Counted from the stretch's first letter, positions 1 through 8,105 are shown. The stretch is 44,545 nucleotides of DNA from H17-190 sp034435615 (GCA_034435615.1 DAOTWZ010000026.1:1-44545); one strand, 5' to 3'. Notes: generated from the letters alone by a model not told the origin. Numbers and translations are program-made.

Positions 1-602
1 ATGTCCACGATGAAGGCCGAGTTGCGGGCCTGGGGCGGGTCGGCGTCGGGGTCGGTGCAGGCGATGACGATGGCGAACTTGGCGCCGCGGGCGCCGGAAG
101 CGAACCACTTGTGACCGTTGATGACCCAGTAGTCCCCGTCCTGGACGGCGCGGGTCTGGAGGAGGGTGGGGTCGGAGCCAGCCACCTCCGGCTCCGTCAT
201 GGCGAAGCAGGAGCGACAGCGGCCCTCGGCCAGGGGGCGCAGGTACTTCTCCTTCTGCTCCGGCGTCCCCCAGTGGAGGAGGGTGTGCATGTTCCCCTCG
301 TCCGGGGCCTGGGCGTTCAGGATGTAGGGGCCTATCATGGTGCGGCCGGCCTCGGCGTGGACGAAGGCCATGGCCGTGGGCCCCAGCCCCATCCCGCCCC
401 ACTCCGGCGGCAGGTGCGGGTTCCAGAGACCCACCTCGCGGGCCCGCTGGCGCAGCTCCTGCACGGAGCGCACCCACTCGCTGCGAGGGGCGTTCTCCCG
501 CAGCAGGCCGTCCTCCACTGGCCGCACCTCCCCCTCTATGAAGGTGCGGACTCGCTGTCGTATCTCCTCTATGTCCGGGGGCAGGGTGAAATCGATGCCC
601 AT
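1..602 (-). CDS. Acyl-CoA dehydrogenase, N-terminal two thirds or less (cut by window edge)
   Basis: Flavin enzyme that introduces the alpha,beta double bond into an acyl-CoA. About 200 N-terminal residues are visible. They show the helical N-domain, a W-G-G-M-G-L turn near residue 70, and the FAD/substrate signature CFAMTEPEVAGSDP near residues 132-145, followed by INGHKWFASGA. The ATG at 602 is preceded by a GGAGGAGAGG ribosome-binding site. The C-terminal helical domain with the catalytic Glu lies outside the window. The gene diverges from an ACAD10-like phosphotransferase. Such kinase/dehydrogenase pairs (fused in animal ACAD10/ACAD11) suggest work on hydroxylated or branched acyl-CoAs; that role is inferred. 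Confidence 0.93.
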   Translation of the reverse strand, partial: MGIDFTLPPDIEEIRQRVRTFIEGEVRPVEDGLLRENAPRSEWVRSVQELRQRAREVGLWNPHLPPEWGGMGLGPTAMAFVHAEAGRTMIGPYILNAQAPDEGNMHTLLHWGTPEQKEKYLRPLAEGRCRSCFAMTEPEVAGSDPTLLQTRAVQDGDYWVINGHKWFASGARGAKFAIVIACTDPDADPPQARNSAFIVD

Positions 603-659
603 CCTCTCCTCCTGAGCGAAAGCCAAGGTCTTGCCAGGGTGGTCGGAGACCTCGGGGCT

Positions 660-667
660 ATTATAAT
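660..667. promoter_or_regulatory. Back-to-back -10 elements between divergent genes
   Basis: The core ATTATAAT reads TATAAT on the plus strand (662-667) and TATAAT on the minus strand (665-660). It sits in the otherwise GC-rich gap between the acyl-CoA dehydrogenase and the phosphotransferase. No convincing -35 box is visible on either side, so the promoter call rests on the -10 match and the divergent layout. Confidence 0.45.
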
Positions 668-727
668 ATTCGGAGTGCCTGACGGGCAGCAGTCGCCCTT
701 ATTCTTGATTCCAGGCAGGGTAGAGCG

Positions 728-1771
728 ATGGCCGAGGACGTTCCTGGCATTGTGATGGCGAACCTTCTCCCCTGGTTCCGCGAGCACGTGGCGCCCGTGC
801 AGGAGCTGCGGGCCTCCCTCATCGGCCACGGGCGGTCGAACCTGACCTACCGGCTCGACGGGGACGGCCAGTCCTGGGTGCTGCGGCGCCCCCCTCTCTC
901 CCACGTGCAGCCCACCGCCCACGACATGTCGCGGGAGTACCGCGTCCTCTCCGCTATCAAGGACACGGCGGTGCCGGCGCCTCGCCCCCTCGCCTTCTGC
1001 GGCGACCCGGAGGTGATAGGCGCCCCCTTCTACGTCATGACCTACGTGAAAGGCTTCGTCCCCGCCAACCCCAAGGAAGTGGCGCAGCGCTACGACGAGG
1101 CTCAGCGGCGGCGCATGGGAGAGCAACTAGTGGACGTCCTGGCCACTCTGCACGCCCTGCGCCCCGACGAGATAGGCCTGGGCGACTTCGGCCGCCCCCA
1201 GGGCTACCTGGCCCGCCAGGTGAAGCGCTTCACCGAGCAATGGCAGCGCATCCGCTTCCGTGACATCCCAGAGCTGGACGAGCTGTGCCGTCGCCTAAAC
1301 CAGATCACCATGGAGGAGAGCGACCACGCCATCGTCCACGGCGACTACCGTCTGGACAACGCCATCGTGGACGAGGAGGGGAACATCATCGCCGTCCTGG
1401 ACTGGGAGATGGCCACCCTGGGCGACCCCCTGGCCGACGTGGGCATGCTGCGCATGTACTGGGCGCGGGGGGTGGACCAGGAGCTCAGCGTGGCCGGCGT
1501 CACTGTCACCAGCCTGCCCGGCTTCCCCACCTGGGACGAGGTGGCCCAGCGCTACGCCGAGAAGAGCGGGCGAGACCTCAGCCAACTCGACTACTACGTG
1601 GTGCTGGGACACTTCAAGCTGGCGGTCATCCTGGAGAACATGTACGCCCGCTACCTGGGCGGCGGCACCGTCGGCGAAGGGTTCGAGACCATCGGCGACC
1701 AGGTGCTGGTGCTGGCGCGCCGCGGCCTCAGGATCGCCAATCAGTCCAGCTTCGCCCCCCTGCGCGGCTAG
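728..1771 (+). CDS. ACAD10-type phosphotransferase (APH/choline kinase fold)
   Basis: A 347-aa aminoglycoside-phosphotransferase-like kinase. Visible motifs are a nucleotide-loop region near residues 33-40 (GHGRSNLTY), the hinge FYVMTYVKG (101-109), the catalytic loop HGDYRLDN (204-211) with Asp206 and Asn211, and the metal-binding DWEMATLGDP (225-234). The family includes the kinase domains of ACAD10 and ACAD11, and the neighbouring divergent gene is an acyl-CoA dehydrogenase, so a hydroxyacyl-CoA or hydroxy-acid substrate is more likely than an antibiotic. The ATG at 728 has only a weak upstream purine stretch; Met11 is a possible later start. Its stop interlocks with that of the next gene in CTAG. 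Confidence 0.88.
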   Translation: MAEDVPGIVMANLLPWFREHVAPVQELRASLIGHGRSNLTYRLDGDGQSWVLRRPPLSHVQPTAHDMSREYRVLSAIKDTAVPAPRPLAFCGDPEVIGAPFYVMTYVKGFVPANPKEVAQRYDEAQRRRMGEQLVDVLATLHALRPDEIGLGDFGRPQGYLARQVKRFTEQWQRIRFRDIPELDELCRRLNQITMEESDHAIVHGDYRLDNAIVDEEGNIIAVLDWEMATLGDPLADVGMLRMYWARGVDQELSVAGVTVTSLPGFPTWDEVAQRYAEKSGRDLSQLDYYVVLGHFKLAVILENMYARYLGGGTVGEGFETIGDQVLVLARRGLRIANQSSFAPLRG

Positions 1772-2577
1772 CCGCCCATTATGCGCGTCAGGGGGTCCGT
1801 CTCCAGCCGCACCGCCGGCGGGATGAGGCGGCGGGGCCGCCCGGGCAGGACGCCCATCGCCTCCCCCACCATGGAGTCGTCCCGCACTATCTCCAGGACG
1901 GCCTCAGCTATCTCTTCCGGCCGCAGCTTGGGCAGCTCGTCTAGCTGGGCCTTGTACTGGGCCAGCCTCTCCGGGGAAGCGCCCTCCATCGCCTGGAAGA
2001 GGATGGGGGTGTCCACCACGCCGGGGCAGACGCAGTTGACCCTTATGTTGGCCTCGCTGTGGAGGAAGGCCAGGGCGCGGGTGAGCCCCACCACGCCGTG
2101 CTTGGCAGCGGTGTAGACAGGGTCCGCCTGGAAGCCCACCACGCCGGCCAGAGAGGCGGTGTTGACGATGACGCCGCCGCCGCGGCGCTGCATGGCCGGC
2201 ACCTCAAGCTGTATGGAGGCGATGACCGCCCACAGGCAGACGTCCAGACAGCGCTCCCACTTCTCCCGGGGCGAGCGGGGGAAGCGAGGGCGGCCAGTGA
2301 CGATGCCGGCGTTGTTGTGAGCGATGTCCAGCCCGCCGAAGGTCTCCTCGGCGAAGGCCACCATCCGCTCCAGGTCCTCCCAGCGGGTCACGTCCACCCG
2401 GACGAAGGCGGCCCGCCCCCCCTCCGCCTCTATCAGGCGCACCGTCTCCTGGCCGCCCTCCTCGTTCAGGTCCACCACGACGACGCTGGCGCCGGCCCGG
2501 GCCAGGGCCAGGGCAGTGGCCCGCCCTATGCCGGAGGCGGCGCCCGTCACCAGGGCTACTTTGTCTCTGGGATCCAT
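1768..2577 (-). CDS. Short-chain dehydrogenase/reductase (SDR)
   Basis: A 269-aa classical SDR. It has the TGAASGIG cofactor loop (11-18), Asp36 after strand beta-2 (suggesting NAD(H) preference), the NNAG motif (88-91), and catalytic Ser142, Tyr155 and Lys159 (YTAAK). The ATG at 2577 follows GGGAGGCGACC. It lies 16 nt downstream of the LLM-class oxidoreductase and is probably co-transcribed with it. The substrate cannot be read from sequence. The last residues are proline/arginine rich and longer than in FabG-type members. Confidence 0.9.
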   Translation of the reverse strand: MDPRDKVALVTGAASGIGRATALALARAGASVVVVDLNEEGGQETVRLIEAEGGRAAFVRVDVTRWEDLERMVAFAEETFGGLDIAHNNAGIVTGRPRFPRSPREKWERCLDVCLWAVIASIQLEVPAMQRRGGGVIVNTASLAGVVGFQADPVYTAAKHGVVGLTRALAFLHSEANIRVNCVCPGVVDTPILFQAMEGASPERLAQYKAQLDELPKLRPEEIAEAVLEIVRDDSMVGEAMGVLPGRPRRLIPPAVRLETDPLTRIMGG

Positions 2578-2593
2578 GGTCGCCTCCCTTTGA

Positions 2594-3586
2594 TTACGGT
2601 CTGGCCAGCTCCCGCAGCATGCGCAGCGAGAGCTCCGCCTGCTGCTGCGGCCCTTCGCCCACGGTGATGAGCTGCAGGATGGGTATGTCCACGCCGTTCC
2701 GACAGTAGGCCAGCACCTTGTCCGCGCACTCCTGACGGCTGCCCATCACCAGCAGCTCCTCCAAGAGACGGTCGGGGATGAGCTCCAGGGCGGTGCGGCG
2801 GTCGCCGGCCTCCCAGGCCTCCACGGCCGGCCGGATCAGATCGCCCCGGCCCAGCCACTCGTGGAATGCCCTGTAGACGGGGGCGGTGATGTAGACGGCG
2901 GCCAGGCGCCGCCCCACGCTGCGCACGGCGGCGTCCGGGAGGGGCGGCATGACGAATATACGACAGGCCACCTTCACCGCCTCCGGCTGCCGGCCGGCGG
3001 CCCGCGCCGCCTCCCTGACCGCTTCCACCACCCGCGGAACGTCCCCCGGGGCCAGCCAGTTGGTGATGACGCCGTCCGCTATCTCCCCCGCCAGCCGGAG
3101 CATGGCGCGGCGGAGGGCGGCCACATAGATGGCAGGGGGCGTCTCCACCCGTCGGCTCAGACGGAAGCCCTGGACGCCCAGCTCCTCGCTGCTGGCCCGC
3201 TCGCCCGCCAGGACGGTGCGCAGGAAGTCTACGGTCGCCCGCATGCGGGAGAGGGGCCGCTCCAGCCGCTGGCCGTTCCAGCGCTCCACGATGACCTTGG
3301 TGCTCACGCCCAGGCCCAGGTGCGCCCGCCCCGGCGCAATCTCCGCCAGGGCGGCGGCCGTCTGGGCCAGCAGGCCCGGCCCCCGCAGATAGATGTTGGT
3401 GATGGCAGTGCCCACGTTCAGCTCTGGGAACCAGGCGGCCGCCACTGCCGCCGGGGTGACGGAGTCCGTCCCGTCCACCTCAGACGTCCAGGCATCGGTG
3501 TAGCCCAGGCGGACGGCCTCCGCCAGCGCCTCCCGGTGGGCCGCCAGAGGGAGGCCGTCCAGGGGTATGGTCACGCCCCAACGCAT
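2594..3586 (-). CDS. LLM-class flavin-dependent oxidoreductase
   Basis: A 330-aa protein of the luciferase-like monooxygenase superfamily (TIM barrel using F420 or FMN). It begins with WGVTIPLDG, has the DAWTSEV strand near residues 31-37, the GTAITNIYLRGP segment typical of F420-dependent members, and LGLGVSTKVIVERWNG near residues 95-110. The C-terminal region has the MGSRQECADKV helix that closes many family barrels. It is probably the first gene of a two-gene operon with the SDR. The electron donor (F420 or FMN) and the substrate are not determinable here. Confidence 0.9.
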   Translation of the reverse strand: MRWGVTIPLDGLPLAAHREALAEAVRLGYTDAWTSEVDGTDSVTPAAVAAAWFPELNVGTAITNIYLRGPGLLAQTAAALAEIAPGRAHLGLGVSTKVIVERWNGQRLERPLSRMRATVDFLRTVLAGERASSEELGVQGFRLSRRVETPPAIYVAALRRAMLRLAGEIADGVITNWLAPGDVPRVVEAVREAARAAGRQPEAVKVACRIFVMPPLPDAAVRSVGRRLAAVYITAPVYRAFHEWLGRGDLIRPAVEAWEAGDRRTALELIPDRLLEELLVMGSRQECADKVLAYCRNGVDIPILQLITVGEGPQQQAELSLRMLRELARP

Positions 3587-3625
3587 CGCTGCCCTCGCTG
3601 TGTCAGGTATGGGAAGGTCGCCCCT

Positions 3626-3653
3626 ATTCTAGCACAAGGGCTGGCCGCGTCAG
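3626..3653 (-). promoter_or_regulatory. Candidate sigma-70 promoter for the LLM/SDR operon
   Basis: On the minus strand CTGACG (3653-3648) is followed after 16 nt by TAGAAT (3631-3626), 40 nt upstream of the LLM start codon. The same -35 variant CTGACG occurs in front of yjbQ at 12482. Confidence 0.5.
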
Positions 3654-3692
3654 GCGTCTCCGCTGTATTTTTTGTAGTGATTGAAAACAATA

Positions 3693-3720
3693 TTGACAGA
3701 GCGGCCTGCGGCATGATAAA
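3693..3720 (+). promoter_or_regulatory. Promoter of the 64-aa zinc ribbon gene
   Basis: Consensus -35 TTGACA (3693-3698), 16-nt spacer, -10-like GATAAA (3715-3720). It lies in a locally AT-rich stretch. A short hairpin CCGGC-CTAT-GCCGG (3740-3753) follows directly upstream of the ribosome-binding site. Confidence 0.6.
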
Positions 3721-3770
3721 CTCGATAGGACGTATAACACCGGCCTATGCCGGCCAAGGAGGTGGTAGCG

Positions 3771-3965
3771 GTGGATCTGAGCCCCATCTGCCCCTCCTGC
3801 GGCGAGCAGCTCCGCTCTTGCCACGACTTGTGGGGTGAATACTACGTCTGCGAGCACTGCGGCTTCGCTACGGCCGAGGATATAGACCTGGTCCTGGCCA
3901 TGGGCCGGGCCAGGCCCTGGGCCGAAAGGTTCCCGGCCCTGAGGGGCCACTCGCGGCTATCGTAG
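3771..3965 (+). CDS. Small zinc-ribbon protein (64 aa)
   Basis: A tiny protein built around one zinc ribbon: CPSC (Cys7, Cys10), 16 residues, then CEHC (Cys27, Cys30) followed by GF. An upstream ATG at 3747 is in frame, but it lies inside the CCGGC-CTAT-GCCGG hairpin and before the AAGGAGG (3756-3762) that is ideally placed for the GTG at 3771, so the GTG is taken as the start. The ribbon has the same Cys spacing and the same G-x-Y pattern before the second Cys pair as the 69-aa protein at 23129, which is under a c-di-AMP riboswitch. The C-terminal tail is basic and without recognisable domain. Function unknown; nucleic-acid or protein binding are both possible. Confidence 0.75.
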   Translation: MDLSPICPSCGEQLRSCHDLWGEYYVCEHCGFATAEDIDLVLAMGRARPWAERFPALRGHSRLS

Positions 3966-4006
3966 GTCTTCCCTTGCGTTCCGCTGTCATCGGGAGCGAG
4001 TAGCCC

Positions 4007-5113
4007 TTGGACGCCGGGAGCGATTTCATCGTCGTCGGCGGCGGCGTCATCGGCTGCTCCATCGCCTATCATCTGGCCGGCGCGGGGGCGTCTGTCACCG
4101 TAGTGGAGCAGGGACAGCCGGGGCAGGGAGCGTCCCGGGCGGCCGCCGGCATGCTCGTCCCCCTGAGCGAGTCACACAGCCCTGGCCCCTTCGCCGACCT
4201 GGCCCTGGCCAGCTTCCGCCTCTATCCCGCCTGGGCGGAGGAGCTACGCCAGGAGACGGGCATCGACCTGGAGCTTACGATGCCCGGCCTCCTGCGGGTG
4301 GCCCTCACGGCGGAGCAGGAGGGGGAGCTACGGGAGCGTCTGCGGTGGCAGCGGGCGCTGGAGCCGGGTCTGGAGTGGCTGGAAGGGTGGGCCGTGCGCG
4401 AGCTAGAGCCCGGCCTCACCCCGGCGGTACGGGCGGCCCTCTACTCTCCCCACGAGGGCCAGGTCAACCCGGTCCGGCTGGTCGATGCCCTGGCCGTGGC
4501 CGCCCAGCGGCGGGGCGTGCGCATCCTCACGGGGACGCCTGTCTTCAGCTTCCTGCGCCGCGGGCGCCGCATCACGGGTGTGAGGACGCCCCGGGGCGGC
4601 CTGTCAGGGGGCCATGTGGTGCTGGCCCTGGGGGCCTGGACGGGCCGGCTGCTGGGCCGCCTGGGGGTCCACATAGCCACCCCTCCCCGTCGGGGGCAGA
4701 TGCTGGCCTACCCGGGCACGCCGCTGCGCCGCATCGTCTGGGGGCCGCAGGGCTATCTCGTCCCCAAGCCCGACGGCACCACCTGGGCCGGCGCCACCGT
4801 GGAGGACGTGGGGTTCCGCCCCCGCACCACCCGACGGGGGCTGGCATCCCTGCGCCGCATGGCCGGGGAGCTGGCACCGGCCTTCCGCCATGTCCAGGAG
4901 GGCTCCGCCTGGGCCGGCCTCCGGCCGGGCTCCCCGGACGGGCTACCCATCATGGGAACGGTGCCGGGCTGGGAGGGACTCAGCGTGGCGACGGGACACT
5001 TCCGCAACGGCATCCTCCTGGCCCCCATCACCGGCCGTCTGATGTCCCAGCTCCTCCTGGGGGAGCGGCCCGAGCTTCCCCTGGCGCCTTTCAGTCCTGG
5101 TCGCTTCCTGTGA
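4007..5113 (+). CDS. thiO: Glycine oxidase ThiO
   Basis: FAD enzyme that oxidises glycine to iminoglycine (dehydroglycine), the precursor used by ThiG for the thiazole ring. The 368-aa protein has the FAD-binding VVGGGVIGCSIAYHLA (9-24), the acidic beta-2 end VVEQG, the ASRAAAGML segment characteristic of ThiO, and the C-terminal GHFRNGILLAPITG motif. The first possible start is TTG at 4007, since an in-frame stop lies at 4001 and no ATG/GTG precedes the FAD motif. It overlaps the convergent thiE by 23 nt. It stands alone on the plus strand with no thi-box of its own. Confidence 0.92.
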   Translation: MDAGSDFIVVGGGVIGCSIAYHLAGAGASVTVVEQGQPGQGASRAAAGMLVPLSESHSPGPFADLALASFRLYPAWAEELRQETGIDLELTMPGLLRVALTAEQEGELRERLRWQRALEPGLEWLEGWAVRELEPGLTPAVRAALYSPHEGQVNPVRLVDALAVAAQRRGVRILTGTPVFSFLRRGRRITGVRTPRGGLSGGHVVLALGAWTGRLLGRLGVHIATPPRRGQMLAYPGTPLRRIVWGPQGYLVPKPDGTTWAGATVEDVGFRPRTTRRGLASLRRMAGELAPAFRHVQEGSAWAGLRPGSPDGLPIMGTVPGWEGLSVATGHFRNGILLAPITGRLMSQLLLGERPELPLAPFSPGRFL

Positions 5114-5741
5114 CCGCCCGCCCGAAGCGAGAGGCCAGGCGCCGCGCTGCCTCCTCCGGGTCAGGGGCGGCCACCACCGCCCCGATGACGGCCACCATGT
5201 CCGCCCCGGCGGCCAGAACGGCGTCGATGTTCTCCTCGTTGATGCCGCCGATGGCGCAGACCGGCACCCTGACGGCCGCCCTTACCTGTCGCACCGTATC
5301 CGTGGAGGCGGGACGGGTGTCCTCTTTGGACTGCGTGGGAAAGAGGCGCCCCACCGAGACGTAGCTCGCCCCGTCCGCCTCCGCCCGCCGGGCCTCATCC
5401 ACGTCGTTGGTGGAGCAGCCCACTATGAACCCCGGCGGCGCCAGGCGACGCACCACCGCCACCGGCAGGTCTTTCTGCCCCACGTGGACGCCGTCCGCTC
5501 CCACGGCCAGGGCCAGATCCAGATGGTCGTTGACGATGAAGGGGATGCCAGCTTCCCGGCAGAGGCGGGCCAGCTCCTGGGCCAGGGATAGCTGGAGGCC
5601 CTTGGGCCGGCGCTTGTCGCGGAGCTGTATGAGGCGGGCACCCCCGGCGATGGCCGCCCGCGCTATCTCCACCTCCGGGCGACCGCCGGCCACCTCGGGG
5701 TCGATGAGGACATAGAGGCCGCGGAGCCTCTCCTGCTCCAT
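5091..5741 (-). CDS. thiE: Thiamine-phosphate synthase ThiE
   Basis: Couples HMP-pyrophosphate with thiazole phosphate to thiamine phosphate. This 216-aa TIM barrel keeps the expected active-site elements: QLRDK (39-43), VNDHLDLALAVGADGVHVGQKD, the GCST loop, and the pyrophosphate-binding FPTQSKED. The other ThiE-like protein at 7461 lacks several of these, so this one is the better synthase candidate. The ATG at 5741 is preceded only by a weak GGACGGG. It overlaps thiO tail to tail. Confidence 0.93.
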   Translation of the reverse strand: MEQERLRGLYVLIDPEVAGGRPEVEIARAAIAGGARLIQLRDKRRPKGLQLSLAQELARLCREAGIPFIVNDHLDLALAVGADGVHVGQKDLPVAVVRRLAPPGFIVGCSTNDVDEARRAEADGASYVSVGRLFPTQSKEDTRPASTDTVRQVRAAVRVPVCAIGGINEENIDAVLAAGADMVAVIGAVVAAPDPEEAARRLASRFGRAVTGSDQD

Positions 5742-5790
5742 CCCGTCCTACCTTCGTTCCGGAAGTAAAATAGCAGAGGTGGTCCGGGAG

Positions 5791-6936
5791 ATGAAGGGCT
5801 TTCTTGAGCGGTGGGCGCTGGCGCTCCTCATCCCGGGCGTCTTCCTGGCGGCGCTGGCCGCCGTCTGGCTCTCGCCCCCCACGCGGCTGGCCCTGGACAC
5901 CCTGCTCCTCTACCCGCAACTCCTGGCCCCTCCGCCGCGGGCCGTCGCCTCTCTCCTGGGGCCGGAGCCGACGGTGGAGCGGGCTAGGGTGCCCCTGGCC
6001 GGCGGCGCTTCCATTGCCGCCGACGTCTACCGCCCGCCCGGAGAGGGGCGACGGAGCGCCATCCTGGTGGTCATCGGCGCCGCCCCCACGGCCCATGAAG
6101 ACCCGCGCGCCGTGCGCATGGCACGCGCGGTGGCCCGCATGGGCCACGTGGTGATGCTCCCCGTCCTCCCCCACCTGGGGCGCAAGGTGCTGACCTCCGA
6201 GGACATCGAGGCGGTGGTGGCCTCCTTCCAGCACCTCCAGGCCCAACCTTATGTCGACAGGGAACGCATCGCCGTGCTGGGGTTCTCGGTGGGGCAGGGG
6301 CTGGCCTTCGCCGCCGCCGCCGACCCCCGCATCCGGGACGAGGTGCGGGCGCTGGTCTCCTTCGGCGGCTACTACGATGTGCGAGAGGTGATCACCGCTG
6401 TTCTGAGCGGCACCATCGACACCGGGGAGGGACGCCAGCCCTGGCAACCAGACCCCTGGGCGCGCGAGGTGTTGCGCACCAGTCTCCTCCACTTCGTCCC
6501 CGAGCGAGAGGAGCAGGAGCTGATGTCGCTGGCCGTGGAATCAGGGGTGGAGGTGCCCCTGGATGGGCTGTCCCGCACGGGCTCCCTCATCTACCGCGCC
6601 CTCACCAGCCGGGAGCCGGCGGAGATCCAGGGCCTGATAGCCCAGGTGCCGCCGGAGGTGGCGGCAGTCCTGGACGCCCTCTCCCCCATGAACCACCTGA
6701 ACGGCATAAAGGCGGAGGTCTTCATCGCCGCCGACCGCTACGACCCCCTCATCCCCTACACCGAGTCCAGGCGGCTACGGGACGCCCTGCGGGCGCGAGG
6801 GGTGACCGTCCATTACGCGGAGACGGGGATCTTCCGGCACGTAGACCCCGCGCTGGAAGCCAACCCCGTCTCTTTTCTGAGCGATTTCGTCCGCCTGTTC
6901 CTGAACTCTTATCTGCTGTTCCAGCGGCTGGCCTAG
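5791..6936 (+). CDS. Membrane-anchored alpha/beta hydrolase
   Basis: A 381-aa protein with one N-terminal hydrophobic segment (about residues 8-30), probably a signal anchor, followed by an alpha/beta-hydrolase domain. The nucleophile elbow is GFSVGQG with Ser166. Near the C-terminus AADRYDPLIP and FRHVDP supply the probable acidic residue and His. The ATG at 5791 follows AGAGGTGG at a suitable distance; an in-frame GTG at 5779 has no ribosome-binding site. The insertion between strands (about residues 200-280) may be a lid. Substrate unknown. It lies between two blocks of thiamine genes but has no evident role in that pathway. Its stop interlocks with the ytxH-like gene in CTAG. Confidence 0.82.
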   Translation: MKGFLERWALALLIPGVFLAALAAVWLSPPTRLALDTLLLYPQLLAPPPRAVASLLGPEPTVERARVPLAGGASIAADVYRPPGEGRRSAILVVIGAAPTAHEDPRAVRMARAVARMGHVVMLPVLPHLGRKVLTSEDIEAVVASFQHLQAQPYVDRERIAVLGFSVGQGLAFAAAADPRIRDEVRALVSFGGYYDVREVITAVLSGTIDTGEGRQPWQPDPWAREVLRTSLLHFVPEREEQELMSLAVESGVEVPLDGLSRTGSLIYRALTSREPAEIQGLIAQVPPEVAAVLDALSPMNHLNGIKAEVFIAADRYDPLIPYTESRRLRDALRARGVTVHYAETGIFRHVDPALEANPVSFLSDFVRLFLNSYLLFQRLA

Positions 6937-7136
6937 GCGGCCTCCATCCTCTCCCGGGCCTGCTCCGCCTGGCGGCGGAAGCGCTCGCGCATCTCCCGCA
7001 CCCGCGAGACGGCCGGCCGCGCTCGCTCTCGCAGGCGGCCGCGGATCTCGGCACCGGTAGAGGGAGCGGTGAGCACCCCTACGCCAAAGCCCACCAGCGA
7101 GCCGATGAGGAACCCCATGAGGAGCCAACGCATCAC
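6933..7136 (-). CDS. YtxH-like small membrane protein
   Basis: A 67-aa protein with one N-terminal glycine-rich transmembrane segment (about residues 4-24), then APSTGAEIRGRL, a motif typical of YtxH-domain proteins, and a long charged helix rich in Arg and Glu. Adjacent GTG (7136) and ATG (7133) starts cannot be separated. It is the last gene on the minus strand of the thi operon, about 95 nt after thiS, and a TACAAT at 7192-7187 may give it a separate promoter. A general envelope or stress role is known for the family; none can be assigned here. Confidence 0.75.
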   Translation of the reverse strand: MMRWLLMGFLIGSLVGFGVGVLTAPSTGAEIRGRLRERARPAVSRVREMRERFRRQAEQARERMEAA

Positions 7137-7230
7137 GGACCCACCCCCTTCGTGCTGGTCTCTCGGGCTGTCAGGTCGCTGGCTCTATTGTAGCATCCTG
7201 GTCAAGGGCGCCGCACCTGGACGGCCGCCG

Positions 7231-7434
7231 TCAGCCGCCGCCCACCATCCGCACGACCTCTATGACGTCGCCGTCCTCTATCCTGACCGACGGCCACTGA
7301 TGACGGGGCACCACCTCGCCGTTGCGCGCCACCGCCACGTGCCGCTGGTTCACCGGTAACGAGGCGACGAATTCGGCGACGGTGCAGGCCGCTGGCAGCT
7401 CTCTCTCCTCGCCGTTGACGATGACGCGCACCAT
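7231..7434 (-). CDS. thiS: Sulfur-carrier protein ThiS
   Basis: A 67-aa ubiquitin-like protein that carries sulfur as a C-terminal thiocarboxylate to ThiG. It begins VRVIVNGEERELP and ends VVRMVGGG, giving the required terminal Gly-Gly. HVAVARNGEVVPRHQW is the central beta-grasp signature. It lies 26 nt downstream of the tenI-like gene on the same strand. No ThiF (the adenylyltransferase that activates ThiS) is present in the window. Confidence 0.93.
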   Translation of the reverse strand: MVRVIVNGEERELPAACTVAEFVASLPVNQRHVAVARNGEVVPRHQWPSVRIEDGDVIEVVRMVGGG

Positions 7435-7460
7435 CTTCCCGGATGTCCACCCCTGCCGCC

Positions 7461-8105
7461 TCAGGGGGAAGCTGACGTCGACGCTGCCCTGGACCAGGCC
7501 TCCCGCAGGGCCCGGCCCAGCCGCCGGGCCGCCTCCTCCGCCTCCGGCTGGCCCAGCACGGCCGAGATGACGGCCACGCCGCTGGCTCCCGCCTGGACGA
7601 CCTCCGCCACTCGCTCCGCCGTGATGCCGCCTATAGCCAGGACGGGGAGCGGCACCCGGGCCGCCACCTCCCGTAACAGGCCCAGACCGACCGGCGACGC
7701 CCCAGGGTGAGAGCGCGTGGCGTAGACGGAGCCCACCACCAGGTAGTCCGCCCCCTCCTCGGCTGCCCGCACCGCCTCCGCCAGGGAGTGGACAGAGCGG
7801 CCCACCAGTCGCCCCTCCCCCAGAAGGCGACGGGCCGCCGCCACCGGCAACCCCTGCTCGGGCAGGTGGAGGCCGTCCGCCCCGGCGGCCAGGGCTACAT
7901 CGGCCCGGTCGTTCACCACCAGGAGGGAGCGGCCCTCGGTAGCCCTCCGCAGCTCCAGGGCCAGGGAGAGCAGCTCACCGGCGGGCACGTCTCTCTCCCG
8001 GAGCTGGACGATGTCGACGCCACCGGCCACCGCTCGGGCCACCCGGGCTGTCAGGGAGCCGCCCGGGCAGAGGGAGCGATCCGTGACCAGCATTAGGCAG
8101 GGCAC
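7461..8105 (-). CDS. TenI/ThiE-family protein, probably TenI-like
   Basis: A 214-aa ThiE-fold protein. It resembles the thiazole tautomerase TenI more than ThiE: QLRER instead of QLR-[DE]-K, HLPEQGLP in place of the H-[VL]-GQ-D motif, GRSVHSLAEA matching the Bacillus TenI segment as I recall it, and GSVYATRSHPG in the loop where ThiE binds pyrophosphate. TenI aromatises the thiazole product of ThiG, which fits the position directly after thiG and before thiS. The residue aligned with the catalytic His of Bacillus TenI (in GHVFET) appears to be Ser here (GSVYAT), so function may differ. Many genomes annotate such proteins as a second ThiE. Confidence 0.8.
   Translation of the reverse strand: MPCLMLVTDRSLCPGGSLTARVARAVAGGVDIVQLRERDVPAGELLSLALELRRATEGRSLLVVNDRADVALAAGADGLHLPEQGLPVAAARRLLGEGRLVGRSVHSLAEAVRAAEEGADYLVVGSVYATRSHPGASPVGLGLLREVAARVPLPVLAIGGITAERVAEVVQAGASGVAVISAVLGQPEAEEAARRLGRALREAWSRAASTSASP

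Noticed and set aside
728..1771. Aminoglycoside resistance gene
   Set aside because: The APH fold is shared, but sequence and neighbourhood fit ACAD10-type metabolic kinases.
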